Below, piece after piece: positions 52,579 through 61,547 of a DNA stretch of 64,000 bases. Position numbers and translations under genes: made by a program. The notes below the pieces were generated by a model that worked only from the letters and a program-made list of their open reading frames with translations, searched no databases and was not told the DNA's origin. Origin of the DNA: JAWLHU01 sp041690255 (GTDB lineage Bacteria; Bacillota; Sulfobacillia; Symbiobacteriales; Symbiobacteriaceae); assembly GCA_041690255.1 (NCBI GenBank), contig JAWLHU010000002.1:310001-374000 (forward strand), given 5' to 3'. How positions within the stretch are numbered: position 1 is the first letter of the stretch; each line of letters begins with the position of its first letter.

Positions 52579-54525
52579 ATGACCTTGCTGCAACTGGCCT
52601 GGCGGAATGTCAGGCACCAGGCCCGCAACTATGCCGCCTACTTTCTAAGCAGCACCTTTGCCGTCTGGATGTTCTTCCTCTACGGCTCGCTGCTGCTGCA
52701 TCCGCAGGTGTCAGTGGACTCCCTGCCGGAGATGACGCGGCAGATCCTGCTCTTCGTGGAGGGCGTGGTGGCGCTCTTCTCGATTCTCTTCGTGCTCTAC
52801 GCCCACTCGGCGTTCCTGAAGGCAAGAATGAAGGAACTGGCCACCCTCTCCCTGCTTGGCATGGGCCCACGGCAGACCACTCGCATGGTGCGCTACGAGA
52901 ACCTGACGATTGGCCTGGGGGCGATCACAGCCGGCATCCTGCTGGGGCTCGCCTTCCTGAAGCTGTTTCTGCTGGGCATGAGCCGGGTACTGCGACTGGA
53001 TGAGCCGATTGGCTTTGCGCTCTCCTGGTCGGCGATCGGCTGGACCTACGGCGCCTTCCTGCTGATCTTCCTGACGATCTCCCTGCTGGGCGGCCGGACG
53101 CTGCGGCGAATCTCCGTGGCAGAGGCCTTCCGGGCGGCCGTGCGGCCCAAGGAGCCCCCCACCTTTTCCTGGTGGAAGGTCGTACTCTGCGCCGCCACCC
53201 TGGGGCCGGCCTACTACCTGGTCCTCACGGCGACGGGGAGCAGCATCGGCGATCGGGTGCTCTGGGTACTCCTCTTTCTGATGATCGGCACCTACCTGCT
53301 CATGACCCAGGGCTCGGTGGCGATCCTGCGGGGCCTCCAACGGCGGCCCGCCCTTTACACGCGGCGGACCAACCTGCTGACGATCTCACAGCTGCTCTTC
53401 AAGCTGCGGGACAACGCGAAGATCCTCTACATGGTCGCCATTCTCTCTACGATCTCGCTGATCGCCACCGGTCTCTTCTACGCGGCCTGGTCGGTCTCGG
53501 CAGAGAAGGCGGAGGAGTACTGGCCGGTCGGCCTACGCATGTACGGTCAGCCCGGCGGGATCACCCCGGATCAGGTGGATGCGGTCCTTGCCCAACACGG
53601 TGTGGCGGTAACAGCCCGGGGGGAGATTCCACGAACCGATCCGGCTACGCTCCTCTATGCAGATGGCGCCGTACAGCACGTGGCCCAGACCCCGCCGGTC
53701 ATGCCGCTCTCTGCTGTGAACCGATGGCTGACCAGCTTGGGGCTGGATCCGCTCGCCGTGGCTCCGGGCGGAGGGGTTCTGCTCTCCGACGATGCCCGGG
53801 AGTCGCTGCGCCGGCTGGTGGGCCGGACGGTCGGCTTCAGCCCCGACCCGGGGGGACCGCCCGACACGGAGCCCGGGGTGCTCTTCGACCTGCGGATCGA
53901 TGCGCTCCTCTCGCTCCCGCCCCTGAACGAGTACGAGGTCCTGGTGATCGATGATCCGCTCTTCGACCGCCTGGCCGGGGAGGTGCCGGTCGAGACCGCC
54001 TATCTCTGGCAGTTCGAGAGTTGGCGGAGCAGCTTCCCAGCAGCCATGGAACTCTATGACCAGGTGCGGGCCAACTGGCCCGAGGGAGAGCCCTTCATGC
54101 ACCCAGGTCCGCTGGTGGCTACGGCAATCGCCTACGACTCGTTCCAGCGCTCCAACGGCTTCGCCTTCTTCCTGGCGGTCTTTGTAGCGGCCCTCTTCTT
54201 CCTCGCCTCGGGTAACATGCTCTACTTCAAGCTCTTCACCGACCTCTTCGAGGACCGCAGACAGTTCCAGGCGCTGGCCAAGGTCGGGATCCTGCCCCGG
54301 GAGGTGCAGCGGGTGGTCTCGGTCCAGACCTTCATTCTCTTCTTCATCCCCCTGGGTCTCTCGGTCTTGAACGCAGCGCTGGCGCTCCGGCTCTTCACCA
54401 GCGTCTTCCTGATCGACTTCTGGCAGCCGCTCCTGCTGACCGCCGGCGGGTACACGCTGCTCTACCTGGCCTACTATCTCGTCACCCGGCGGACCTATGT
54501 CAGCGCCCTGCTGGCAAAGGCCTAG
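52579..54525 (+). CDS. BceB-type ABC permease 1
   Basis: 648 residues, FtsX-like permease of the bacitracin/lantibiotic resistance type, with about ten membrane helices and a large external domain between helices 7 and 8 (about 300-500). Characteristic stretches are LAWRNVRHQARNYAAYFLSS at the N-terminus, AFLKARMKELATLSLLGMGP, RRTNLLTISQLLFKLRDNAK and, at the end, FKLFTDLFEDRRQFQALAKV. ATG 52579 follows GAAGGAGTGATCC. It is followed at 12 bases by a paralogue and then the ATPase. Confidence 0.93.
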   Translation: MTLLQLAWRNVRHQARNYAAYFLSSTFAVWMFFLYGSLLLHPQVSVDSLPEMTRQILLFVEGVVALFSILFVLYAHSAFLKARMKELATLSLLGMGPRQTTRMVRYENLTIGLGAITAGILLGLAFLKLFLLGMSRVLRLDEPIGFALSWSAIGWTYGAFLLIFLTISLLGGRTLRRISVAEAFRAAVRPKEPPTFSWWKVVLCAATLGPAYYLVLTATGSSIGDRVLWVLLFLMIGTYLLMTQGSVAILRGLQRRPALYTRRTNLLTISQLLFKLRDNAKILYMVAILSTISLIATGLFYAAWSVSAEKAEEYWPVGLRMYGQPGGITPDQVDAVLAQHGVAVTARGEIPRTDPATLLYADGAVQHVAQTPPVMPLSAVNRWLTSLGLDPLAVAPGGGVLLSDDARESLRRLVGRTVGFSPDPGGPPDTEPGVLFDLRIDALLSLPPLNEYEVLVIDDPLFDRLAGEVPVETAYLWQFESWRSSFPAAMELYDQVRANWPEGEPFMHPGPLVATAIAYDSFQRSNGFAFFLAVFVAALFFLASGNMLYFKLFTDLFEDRRQFQALAKVGILPREVQRVVSVQTFILFFIPLGLSVLNAALALRLFTSVFLIDFWQPLLLTAGGYTLLYLAYYLVTRRTYVSALLAKA

Positions 54526-54537
54526 AGGAGGAAGTCC

Positions 54538-56463
54538 ATGAGCATCTGGCATATCGCCTGGCAGAACGTGCGTCACCAGGCCCGCAACTACGCTGCCTTC
54601 TTCCTGAGCGCCACCTTCGCTGTCTGGGTCTTCTTCCTCTACAGTGCGCTGCTCTTTCACCCGGGTGTAGTCGGCCCCACCTTCCCCGAAGGTATGCGGA
54701 CGATCCTGACCATCATTGAGATGATCGTCGTACTCTTTGCCGTAGTCTTCATCCTCTACGCCCACTCGGCCTTCCAGAAGGCCCGGCTGCGGGAGATCGC
54801 AACCATGCAGATGGTGGGGGTGGCTCCCGGCCAGATCACGCGGCTGCTGGCCGCTGAACTGCTGCTGATGGGCGCGGGGGCGATCGGGCTGGGGATCGGC
54901 TTCGGGTTGGCCTTCCTCCAGTTCTTCCTGCTCCTGATCAGCCGGGTCCTCCGTTTGACTGAGCCGATCCCCTTTCACCTCTCCTGGGCGGCGGTGGGCC
55001 TTACCGCCGGGGCCTTCGTGGCGATCTACCTGGTGATCGGCCTGCTCAGCCGGCGGTTTATCCGGCGGGCGGCGATTGCGGAGCTGTTTCAGGCTGCCTC
55101 CCGCCCGAAGGAGCCGCCCACCTTTTCGCCCTGGCTCGCCGGCGCTGGCGGCATCAGCCTGTTGCTGAGCTATGGCATGGCGCTCTCGGTCCAGCAGGAG
55201 GAGTTCGTGGACCGCTTCCTACCGATCCTGGCCCTGCTTACCGTGGGCACCTACCTGCTCTTCACCCAGGGGGCCGTGGCGATCATGCGCTGGCTGAAGC
55301 GGCGGCGGGCGCTCTACCTGCGGCGGACCAACCTGCTGACGATCGCCCAGTTCACGTACAAGGTGAAGGAGAACGCCCGTGTCCTCTTCCTGATCACCAT
55401 GCTCTCGACGATCTCGCTGACCATTCTCGGCTTGCTCTTTAACATCTACCTTTCCACCGAGCAGGAGGCGCTGAAGAGCCAACCGGTTCACCTGGAAGTG
55501 GTGGATGCGCCGGGGGGCATCACCCGCGAGCGTGTCACCGCGATCCTGCAGGATCATGGAGTCGACGTGGCTACTGCGGTAGAGACCCCGTCGATCTCAG
55601 CGGTGACCCTCGCTTTCCGGGACCCGGCCATCTCTTTCCGCAACCAGGCTGTCCACCGGATACTGCCCCTCTCGGCGGCCAATCGGTGGCTCCAGGCCCA
55701 CGGGGAAGACCCGATCTCGCTGCAGCCGGGTGAGGCCGCCTACCTGCTGGACCGGGAGTACAGGTACCTCCCCTCCGTCCGGGCCAGTCAAAGCCCGGTG
55801 GCCGATCTGGTTTCGGATATCAGCGGTGAGCGGATGGCCGAGGTTCAGGTCCGACAGGTGCTGGTCCGGAACCTGTTCAACCAGAACGCGCTGCTCGTAC
55901 TCCACGATGACCACTTCCGGCAGATCGCTGCCGTGGCCGCTACGCAGATGGTCCACCTGTACCAGTTCACCAACTGGCGGGCCGCTGTCGATGCCGTGGT
56001 AGGGATCCGTCAAGCATACCCAGGCACGCTGGATGATGGGCGGCCAGCGGTGTCGGGTACCGGCATCTTCCAGCACCAGCAACTCCAGGCCGGCGGCTTC
56101 ATGCTCTTCCTGGGCTGTTTCGTAGGCCTGCTCTTCTTCCTGGGTTCCTGCAACCTACTCTACTTCAAGCTCCTGAATGATCTGCTGGAGGAAAGGCCCC
56201 AGTTCCGGGCCCTCGCTCGAGTCGGGATTCGGCCTGCCGAAGTGCGGCGGGTGGTCTCCACCCAGACCATGGTCCTCTTCTTCGCCCCGCTTGCCCTGGC
56301 CGTCTCCAACGCTGCTGTGGCCGTCAGGATGTTCGGCCGGTTCGAGGTAGCGGTCACCTGGCAGCCGATGGCCCTGGTCTCCTTGCTCTATGCGCTGCTC
56401 TTTGGCGCCTACTATCTGATCACCCGTCAAACCTACGTGCGGGCACTGCTCCGCCACGCTTAA
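54538..56463 (+). CDS. BceB-type ABC permease 2
   Basis: 641 residues, clearly paralogous to the previous gene along its whole length (IAWQNVRHQARNYAAFFLSA, AFQKARLREIATMQMVGVAP, RRTNLLTIAQFTYKVKENAR, FKLLNDLLEERPQFRALARV). The external domain is the most divergent part. Known BceAB transporters have one permease per two ATPases; two different permeases with one ATPase gene suggest either a heterodimeric permease or two alternative transporters sharing the ATPase. ATG 54538 follows GAGGAGGAAG. Confidence 0.93.
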   Translation: MSIWHIAWQNVRHQARNYAAFFLSATFAVWVFFLYSALLFHPGVVGPTFPEGMRTILTIIEMIVVLFAVVFILYAHSAFQKARLREIATMQMVGVAPGQITRLLAAELLLMGAGAIGLGIGFGLAFLQFFLLLISRVLRLTEPIPFHLSWAAVGLTAGAFVAIYLVIGLLSRRFIRRAAIAELFQAASRPKEPPTFSPWLAGAGGISLLLSYGMALSVQQEEFVDRFLPILALLTVGTYLLFTQGAVAIMRWLKRRRALYLRRTNLLTIAQFTYKVKENARVLFLITMLSTISLTILGLLFNIYLSTEQEALKSQPVHLEVVDAPGGITRERVTAILQDHGVDVATAVETPSISAVTLAFRDPAISFRNQAVHRILPLSAANRWLQAHGEDPISLQPGEAAYLLDREYRYLPSVRASQSPVADLVSDISGERMAEVQVRQVLVRNLFNQNALLVLHDDHFRQIAAVAATQMVHLYQFTNWRAAVDAVVGIRQAYPGTLDDGRPAVSGTGIFQHQQLQAGGFMLFLGCFVGLLFFLGSCNLLYFKLLNDLLEERPQFRALARVGIRPAEVRRVVSTQTMVLFFAPLALAVSNAAVAVRMFGRFEVAVTWQPMALVSLLYALLFGAYYLITRQTYVRALLRHA

Positions 56464-56484
56464 CTCGAAGGGATGGGATCGCCT

Positions 56485-57264
56485 ATGCCAGTCCTCCAGG
56501 CACAGAACCTGACCAAGATCTATGGTGGACAGCGCTCCGCCGTGTCCGTGAAGGCGCTGGACTCCTTCAACCTGACGATTGAGGCCGGCGAGTTTGTCGG
56601 CATCATGGGGCCGTCCGGCAGCGGCAAGACGACCTTGCTCCAACTGCTCGGCACGATCGACAGCCCGACTTCGGGCGAGATCCTGGTGAGCGGGCAGTCG
56701 CTGGCAGGGCTGAAGGGCGACCAGTTGGCGCTCTTCCGCCGCCGCAACCTCGGCTTCATCTTCCAGGACTTCAACCTGCTCGACTCGCTGACCCTGAAGG
56801 AGAATATCATGCTTCCCCTCGCCCTGGAAGGGAGACCGGTTGCTGAGCTTGAGTCGAGGACACAGGAGATCGCCAAGCAGCTCGGGATTACCGATGTGCT
56901 GCATCACTACCCCTACCAGGTCTCGGGTGGGCAGAAACAGCGGGCGGCGGCGGCCCGGGCCCTGATCCATCAGCCGGCCCTGATCCTGGCCGACGAGCCG
57001 ACGGGCAACCTGGACTCCAAGTCGGCCCGCTCCCTCATGGAGTCGCTGGCCGGATTGAATGAGGAGGCCAAGGCGACGATCCTCATGGTCACCCACGACC
57101 CGGTCTCCGCCTCCTACTGCAAGCGGATCCAGTTCATCAAGGATGGGCGCCCCTTCACCGAGCTGCGGAGGGGATCGGATCAGGCCGCCTTCTTCCACCA
57201 GATCCTCGATGTGCTCTCCGCCATGGGCGGCGAGTCCTACGACCTGACCTACGCCAGGCGATGA
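56485..57264 (+). CDS. BceA-type ABC ATPase
   Basis: 259 residues. Walker A GPSGSGKTTLLQ, Q-loop FIFQDFNLLDSLTLKEN, signature VSGGQKQRAAAARAL, Walker B LILADEPTGNLDSKS and the switch His in LMVTHDPVSA. The wording GNLDSKSA and the C-terminal FIKDGRPFTELRRGSDQAAF agree with BceA/MacB-type ATPases. ATG 56485 is preferred to ATG 56473, which abuts its GAAGGG. It energises the two permeases just upstream. A terminator follows. Confidence 0.94.
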   Translation: MPVLQAQNLTKIYGGQRSAVSVKALDSFNLTIEAGEFVGIMGPSGSGKTTLLQLLGTIDSPTSGEILVSGQSLAGLKGDQLALFRRRNLGFIFQDFNLLDSLTLKENIMLPLALEGRPVAELESRTQEIAKQLGITDVLHHYPYQVSGGQKQRAAAARALIHQPALILADEPTGNLDSKSARSLMESLAGLNEEAKATILMVTHDPVSASYCKRIQFIKDGRPFTELRRGSDQAAFFHQILDVLSAMGGESYDLTYARR

Positions 57265-57271
57265 GTCCACC

Positions 57272-57311
57272 GAGAAGAGCCCCTGCCGCACGAGCGGCGG
57301 GGGTTCTTCTC
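57272..57311 (+). terminator. Terminator after the ABC ATPase
   Basis: GAAGA-GCCCCTGCCGC pairs with GCGGCGGGGGTTCTTC around ACGA, followed by TCG. Confidence 0.8.
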
Positions 57312-57754
57312 GCTGTCTGTACCCGCACCCGTCGATTAACGGAGATGCAAGAGTCCAGAGAGGCCGTTGCGGAAGACGAAAGATAGTCCTTTGGGGAAAA
57401 CGCTTGTACATCATGCGGTTAATCGACCAAGACCTTCGGGCGGCAGCCCTTTCGGTCGGTCTAACCCCAATTACTCATATTGGTTGGGAGATCCGTTAAT
57501 GTTTGTCTGATCAAGAGGGATGGATCTGATCATGGCAGAAGGAACCAAGAGGTTCGGTTGACCATCGTCGACACAGGGAGGGCCGCCCGCCCTGGTCATC
57601 ACCATCCCTGCCGCCGATGACGTGGTTGGCCTCTTCTCGAAGGGAGCCCTCCGGCCTTGTTACCCTCCTGCTGATGGGCTCAAAGCGACTCGAGTCATAC
57701 TAGTAGGGTCTCACCACTGCGGTGAGGCCCCATAACCATAAGGAGGCGTCTTGA
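57312..57754. other. Gene-poor interval before the carbamoylase
   Basis: About 440 bases. TCGATTAAC (57332-57340) and GTTAATCGA (57418-57426) form a spaced inverted repeat. From about 57590 a frame without start codon reads LVITIPAADDVVGLFSKGAL with GC-rich third positions, a possible gene relic. GGGTCTCACC / GGTGAGGCCC (57706-57730) forms a hairpin just before the ribosome binding site AAGGAGG at 57740. Confidence 0.45.
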
Positions 57755-58969
57755 TTGCCGATTCAGGCAGAGCGGATTGCGCGTGATCTGGAGGCGTTTG
57801 CGAAGATTGGCTCCTCGGGCCCTACGGCGGTGACTCGCCTGGCCTTGACCCCGGAAGAGCGGGCGGGCCGGGCCTACTTCATCGAGCTGTGTAAGGCCGA
57901 GGGGATGACGGTTCGGATCGACCGATTTGGCAACATGGCTGCCGTGCTCGGCGAGTGGGATCGCCCGGCCTTGCTGACCGGCTCCCACCTGGACAGCGTC
58001 CCCGATGGGGGCCGCTTCGACGGGGTGGCGGGTGTGGTGACCGCTCTCGAAGCAGTGCGGGCCTTGAACGAGGATGGCACCCTGCCCGACCTGCCGGTGG
58101 GTGTGGTCTCCTTCACTTCGGAGGAGTCCTCCCGCTGGGGCGTGGCGACCATGGGCTCCAAGGGCCTGGCGGGGGTGCTTCCGCCCGAAAAACTCTTCGC
58201 CCTGACGGATCGCAATGGGGTTCGGTTCGATGCGGCCCTCGCCGAGAACGCCGGCTACGACTTGACCGGCGGCCCGCAGGAGTTCGGCCCGATCGCCGGC
58301 TGCCTGGAGCTGCACGTAGAGCAGGGGCTGGAGTTGGAGCGTGGCGGCAGGCGGATCGGTGTGGTCAGTCGGATCGCAGCGCCATCTCGGTTCAAGCTGA
58401 CGGTGGAGGGGGAGGCGGGTCACTCGGGCGCCACCCTCATGGACCGGCGGAAGGATGGCCTGACCGCATCGGCGGAATTGATCCTGGGGCTGGAGCGGTT
58501 GGCACGGGCGGAGCATCCGGCGACGGTAGGGACCATGACGGTCTTCGGGGTACATCCCGTCTCGATTAACGTGATCCCCGGGCGGGTGGAGTTGGGCGTC
58601 GACATCCGCAGCGTGGATGCAGATTCCAAGCGGCGGACGGTGCGGGCCTTCATGGACCTGGTTCGCCGGGTGGAGGCGGAGCGGGGGATTGTGATCCAGG
58701 TGCAGACCCTCTCAGAGGAGGAGCCGGTGACGCTGGACCCACAGGTGGTGGCGAAGCTGGAGGAGGCATGCCGGGCGCTCGGCGTGGAGTACCTGCCCAT
58801 GGTCAGCCGGGCCGGCCACGACACCATGTACGTAGCCCGGGTCGCCCCCGCGGCCATGCTCTTCGTGCCGAGCCAGGGCGGGATCAGCCATAACCCGGCG
58901 GAATTCACCAGCCTGGAGGACCTGGTGCTGGGCACCCGGGTACTTGCCGAGGCGATTCGCCGGTTCTAG
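57755..58969 (+). CDS. Zn-dependent hydantoinase/carbamoylase family amidohydrolase
   Basis: 404 residues, M20 fold, amidase type. Metal ligands are visible in LLTGSHLDSVPDGGRFDGV, FTSEESSRWG (Glu pair), CLELHVEQGLELE and SRAGHDTMYVARV; AGHSGATLMDRRKDGL belongs to the dimer domain. The family includes N-carbamoyl-L-amino acid hydrolase, allantoate amidohydrolase and ureidoglycolate enzymes; sequence alone does not separate these. TTG 57755 lies 8 bases after GGAGG. It stands alone between a gene-poor gap and a minisatellite. Confidence 0.92.
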   Translation: MPIQAERIARDLEAFAKIGSSGPTAVTRLALTPEERAGRAYFIELCKAEGMTVRIDRFGNMAAVLGEWDRPALLTGSHLDSVPDGGRFDGVAGVVTALEAVRALNEDGTLPDLPVGVVSFTSEESSRWGVATMGSKGLAGVLPPEKLFALTDRNGVRFDAALAENAGYDLTGGPQEFGPIAGCLELHVEQGLELERGGRRIGVVSRIAAPSRFKLTVEGEAGHSGATLMDRRKDGLTASAELILGLERLARAEHPATVGTMTVFGVHPVSINVIPGRVELGVDIRSVDADSKRRTVRAFMDLVRRVEAERGIVIQVQTLSEEEPVTLDPQVVAKLEEACRALGVEYLPMVSRAGHDTMYVARVAPAAMLFVPSQGGISHNPAEFTSLEDLVLGTRVLAEAIRRF

Positions 58970-59110
58970 GGGGCAAGGAGCTGCCCGCTGGCGCTTTGAC
59001 AGGGGCAGACCGGTAGATCGAGGTCGAGGCCGCACCAGGGGAAGAAAGTCCCTCAGTGCGGCTTCATGTATACCCAAAGCCGACCAGCAAGTCACAAGCC
59101 CTCACACGCT

Positions 59111-59340
59111 CTCACAGACTTCATACTCGCTCTCACAGACTTCATACTCGCTCTCACAGACTTCATACTCGCTCTCACAGACTTCATACACGGTCTCACG
59201 GACTTCATACTCGCTCTCACAGACTTCATACTCGCTCTCACAGACTTCATACTCGCTCTCACAGACTTCATACTCGCTCTCACAGACTTCATACTCGCTC
59301 TCACAGACTTCACACACGCTCTCACAGCCCCTCACACGCT
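59111..59340 (+). repeat. 21-bp tandem repeat, ten copies plus a partial
   Basis: Unit CTCACAGACTTCATACTCGC + T. Copies start at 59111 and every 21 bases to 59300; copies 4, 5 and 10 carry a few changes, and an imperfect 20-base copy ends the array at 59340. The unit length keeps all frames open, giving 7-residue peptide repeats in five frames, but no ribosome binding site or codon pattern favours any of them. There are no spacers, so it is not a CRISPR array. Confidence 0.95.
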
Positions 59341-59504
59341 CTCACAACGCCTCACCAGTCCCAGTGTCCAGTTAAGGTCAGCCCATAGTCCTTTCGTTGA
59401 CTTCCATTCTCACCGTTGCTACACTGGATGAGGACATTTCGCCCATACAGAGTCTACAACGTGAATACCGGCGCAAACCGGGCTGGCACAAGGAGTTGAG
59501 GCTC

Positions 59505-60971
59505 GTGGCTCCCTTTCGTGACCTGCATGAGTTCATTCTGGCCTGCGAGAAGCGCGGCTGGCTGAAGCGGATCAAGGCGAAGGTGAATCCCTACCTGGAG
59601 ATCGCCGAGATCACCGACCGGGTTTCCAAGATGCCCGGTGGCGGCCAGGCGCTGCTCTTCGAGAACGTTGAGGGTTCCGCTTTCCCCGTGCTGACCAACA
59701 CCTTTGGCTCCATGGAGCGCATGTGCCTTGCCCTCGGCGTCAACGACCTCGACGAGATCGGTGGCCGGATCAAGGAGCTCATGAAGCTGCCCGGACCCGG
59801 CGGGGGCGGTGGGGGCCTGCTGGAGAAGCTTGGCACGGGTATGAAGTTGCTCGATGTAGCCAAGTCCACCCAGCCGAAGGTCATCTCCAAGGCGCCCTGC
59901 CAGGAGGTTGTCCTGACCGGAGACCAGGTCGATCTGACCAGGCTGCCGATCCTCACCACCTGGCCGAAGGATGGCGGCCCATTCATCACCCTGACCAATG
60001 TAATCACCCGAGACCCCGCCACGGGGGGCCGCAATATTGGCATGTACCGGCTACACGTCTACGACGAGAAGACCACCGGTATGCACTGGCACAAGCATAA
60101 GGACGGCCAGCGCCACTTCGACGCCGCCGGCGGCACCCGCATGGAGGTGGCCGTGGCACTGGGCGGCGATCCGGTCACCGTCTACTCCGGCTCCGCCCCG
60201 CTCCCGCCGATCATCCCGGAGTTGATGTTCTCCGGCTTCGTGCGTGGCGAAGGGGTCGAACTGGTCAAGTGCAAGACGATCAATCTGGAGGTCCCGGCTC
60301 ACGCTGACTTCATTCTGGAGGGCTACGTGGACACCGCCGAGCCGCTCCGGATCGAGGGACCGTTCGGCGACCACACCGGCTTCTACTCGCCGGCCGATCC
60401 CTACCCGGTCTTCCACGTGACCGCCATTACCCACCGCAAGGACGCCATCTACCCCGCCACCCTCGTCGGCAAGCCGCCGCAGGAGGATGTCTACCTGGGC
60501 AAGGCGACCGAGCGGATCTTCCTGCCCATGCTGCAGATGTTCCTCCCCGAGGTGCTGGACTACAACATGCCTGCGGAGGGCACCTTCCACAACTGCGTGC
60601 TGGTCCGGATCAAGAAGCGCTACCCCGGCCAGGCCCGCAAGGTGATCCACGGCATGTGGGGCATGGGGCTGATGATGCTGGCCAAGTGCATCGTCGTGGT
60701 GGATGAGCATATTGATCTGAACAACTACAGCGAGGTCTTCTGGTACGTCTCCGGCAACATCGATCCGAAGCGAGATGTCTTCTTCGCCGAGGGTCCCGTG
60801 GATGATCTCGACCATGCCTCCCCGGTCTGGCGCTTCGGCTCCAAGATGGGGATCGATGCGACGAAGAAGTGGCCCGAGGAGGGGCATCCCCGGCAGTGGC
60901 CGGACGAGATCGAGATGTCGCCCGAGATGAAGGAGCAGGTGAGCCGGCGCTGGAAGGAGTACGGCTTCTAG
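59505..60971 (+). CDS. UbiD-family decarboxylase, probably menaquinone pathway
   Basis: 488 residues from GTG 59505 (AAGGAGTTGAGG upstream), the usual UbiD length. The family signature for binding prenylated FMN and Mn is seen in ITRDPATGGRNIGMYRLHVY, MHWHKHKDGQRHFDAA and the acidic EGYVDTAEPLRIEGPFGDHTG, which carries the Glu-Asp-type catalytic residues; PVFHVTAITHRKDAIYPATL follows. It is close to a UbiA-type prenyltransferase, the pairing seen for MqnL/MqnP of the futalosine menaquinone route. Other aromatic decarboxylases of the UbiD family remain possible. Confidence 0.9.
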   Translation: MAPFRDLHEFILACEKRGWLKRIKAKVNPYLEIAEITDRVSKMPGGGQALLFENVEGSAFPVLTNTFGSMERMCLALGVNDLDEIGGRIKELMKLPGPGGGGGGLLEKLGTGMKLLDVAKSTQPKVISKAPCQEVVLTGDQVDLTRLPILTTWPKDGGPFITLTNVITRDPATGGRNIGMYRLHVYDEKTTGMHWHKHKDGQRHFDAAGGTRMEVAVALGGDPVTVYSGSAPLPPIIPELMFSGFVRGEGVELVKCKTINLEVPAHADFILEGYVDTAEPLRIEGPFGDHTGFYSPADPYPVFHVTAITHRKDAIYPATLVGKPPQEDVYLGKATERIFLPMLQMFLPEVLDYNMPAEGTFHNCVLVRIKKRYPGQARKVIHGMWGMGLMMLAKCIVVVDEHIDLNNYSEVFWYVSGNIDPKRDVFFAEGPVDDLDHASPVWRFGSKMGIDATKKWPEEGHPRQWPDEIEMSPEMKEQVSRRWKEYGF

Positions 60972-60995
60972 CCCATCGAATGAGGTGAAACCTAC

Positions 60996-61547
60996 ATGTA
61001 CCAGGGCAAGTTGGTTCGGCTCCGCCGTGTTGACCCCGCCAGCGATACCGACGACCGCTATCGCTGGATGAACGATCCAGGCGTGACCGATACCCTGGGC
61101 ATGCGCCCGGGCCGGCTCTCGAAGGAAGAGGTCCGCAAGTACCTCGAACTGACCGCCGCATCGAGCGATTCAGTGGTCGAGTGGGCGATCGAGGCGTTCG
61201 AGACCGGCGCCCACATTGGTGGATGCACCCTGCGCGGGTTCAACCACGTCGCCCGCTCTGCTGAGATCGGTATCGCCATTGGGGAGGCCGAGTACCGGGG
61301 TAGGGGTTACGGCACCGATGCCGTCCGCTTGCTGATCCAGATCGGCTTTGAGCAGTTCAATCTGAACCGGATCTGGCTGACCGCCAACGCCGGCAATACC
61401 GCCGGCCTGAAGGCGTACACCAAGGCGGGCTTCACCCAGGAGGGGTTACTCCGCCAGTATGGGTACATTAACGGTCACTACTATGACACGGTGATCATGG
61501 CGATCCTCCGCTCAGAATATGACGCCGGAAAGGGGCGTGTCTCGTGA
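60996..61547 (+). CDS. GNAT-family acetyltransferase (RimJ/RimL-like)
   Basis: 183 residues. Acetyl-CoA binding site in IGIAIGEAEYRGRGYGTDAV (R/Q-x-x-G-x-G/A), followed by LLIQIGFEQFNLNRIWLTAN and NTAGLKAYTKAGFTQEGLLR, which is the RimJ/RimL-type pattern. ATG 60996 follows GAGGTGAAACC. Its end overlaps the next start (GTGA), so it is translationally linked to the prenyltransferase, though a role in quinone synthesis is not expected from the family. Confidence 0.9.
   Translation: MYQGKLVRLRRVDPASDTDDRYRWMNDPGVTDTLGMRPGRLSKEEVRKYLELTAASSDSVVEWAIEAFETGAHIGGCTLRGFNHVARSAEIGIAIGEAEYRGRGYGTDAVRLLIQIGFEQFNLNRIWLTANAGNTAGLKAYTKAGFTQEGLLRQYGYINGHYYDTVIMAILRSEYDAGKGRVS

Noticed and set aside
59111..59340. 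CRISPR array
   Set aside because: Repeats are directly adjacent with no unique spacers and no cas genes nearby.
58944..59431. Frames encoding 7-residue peptide repeats
   Set aside because: All follow from the 21-bp DNA repeat; five frames are equally open and none has a ribosome binding site.
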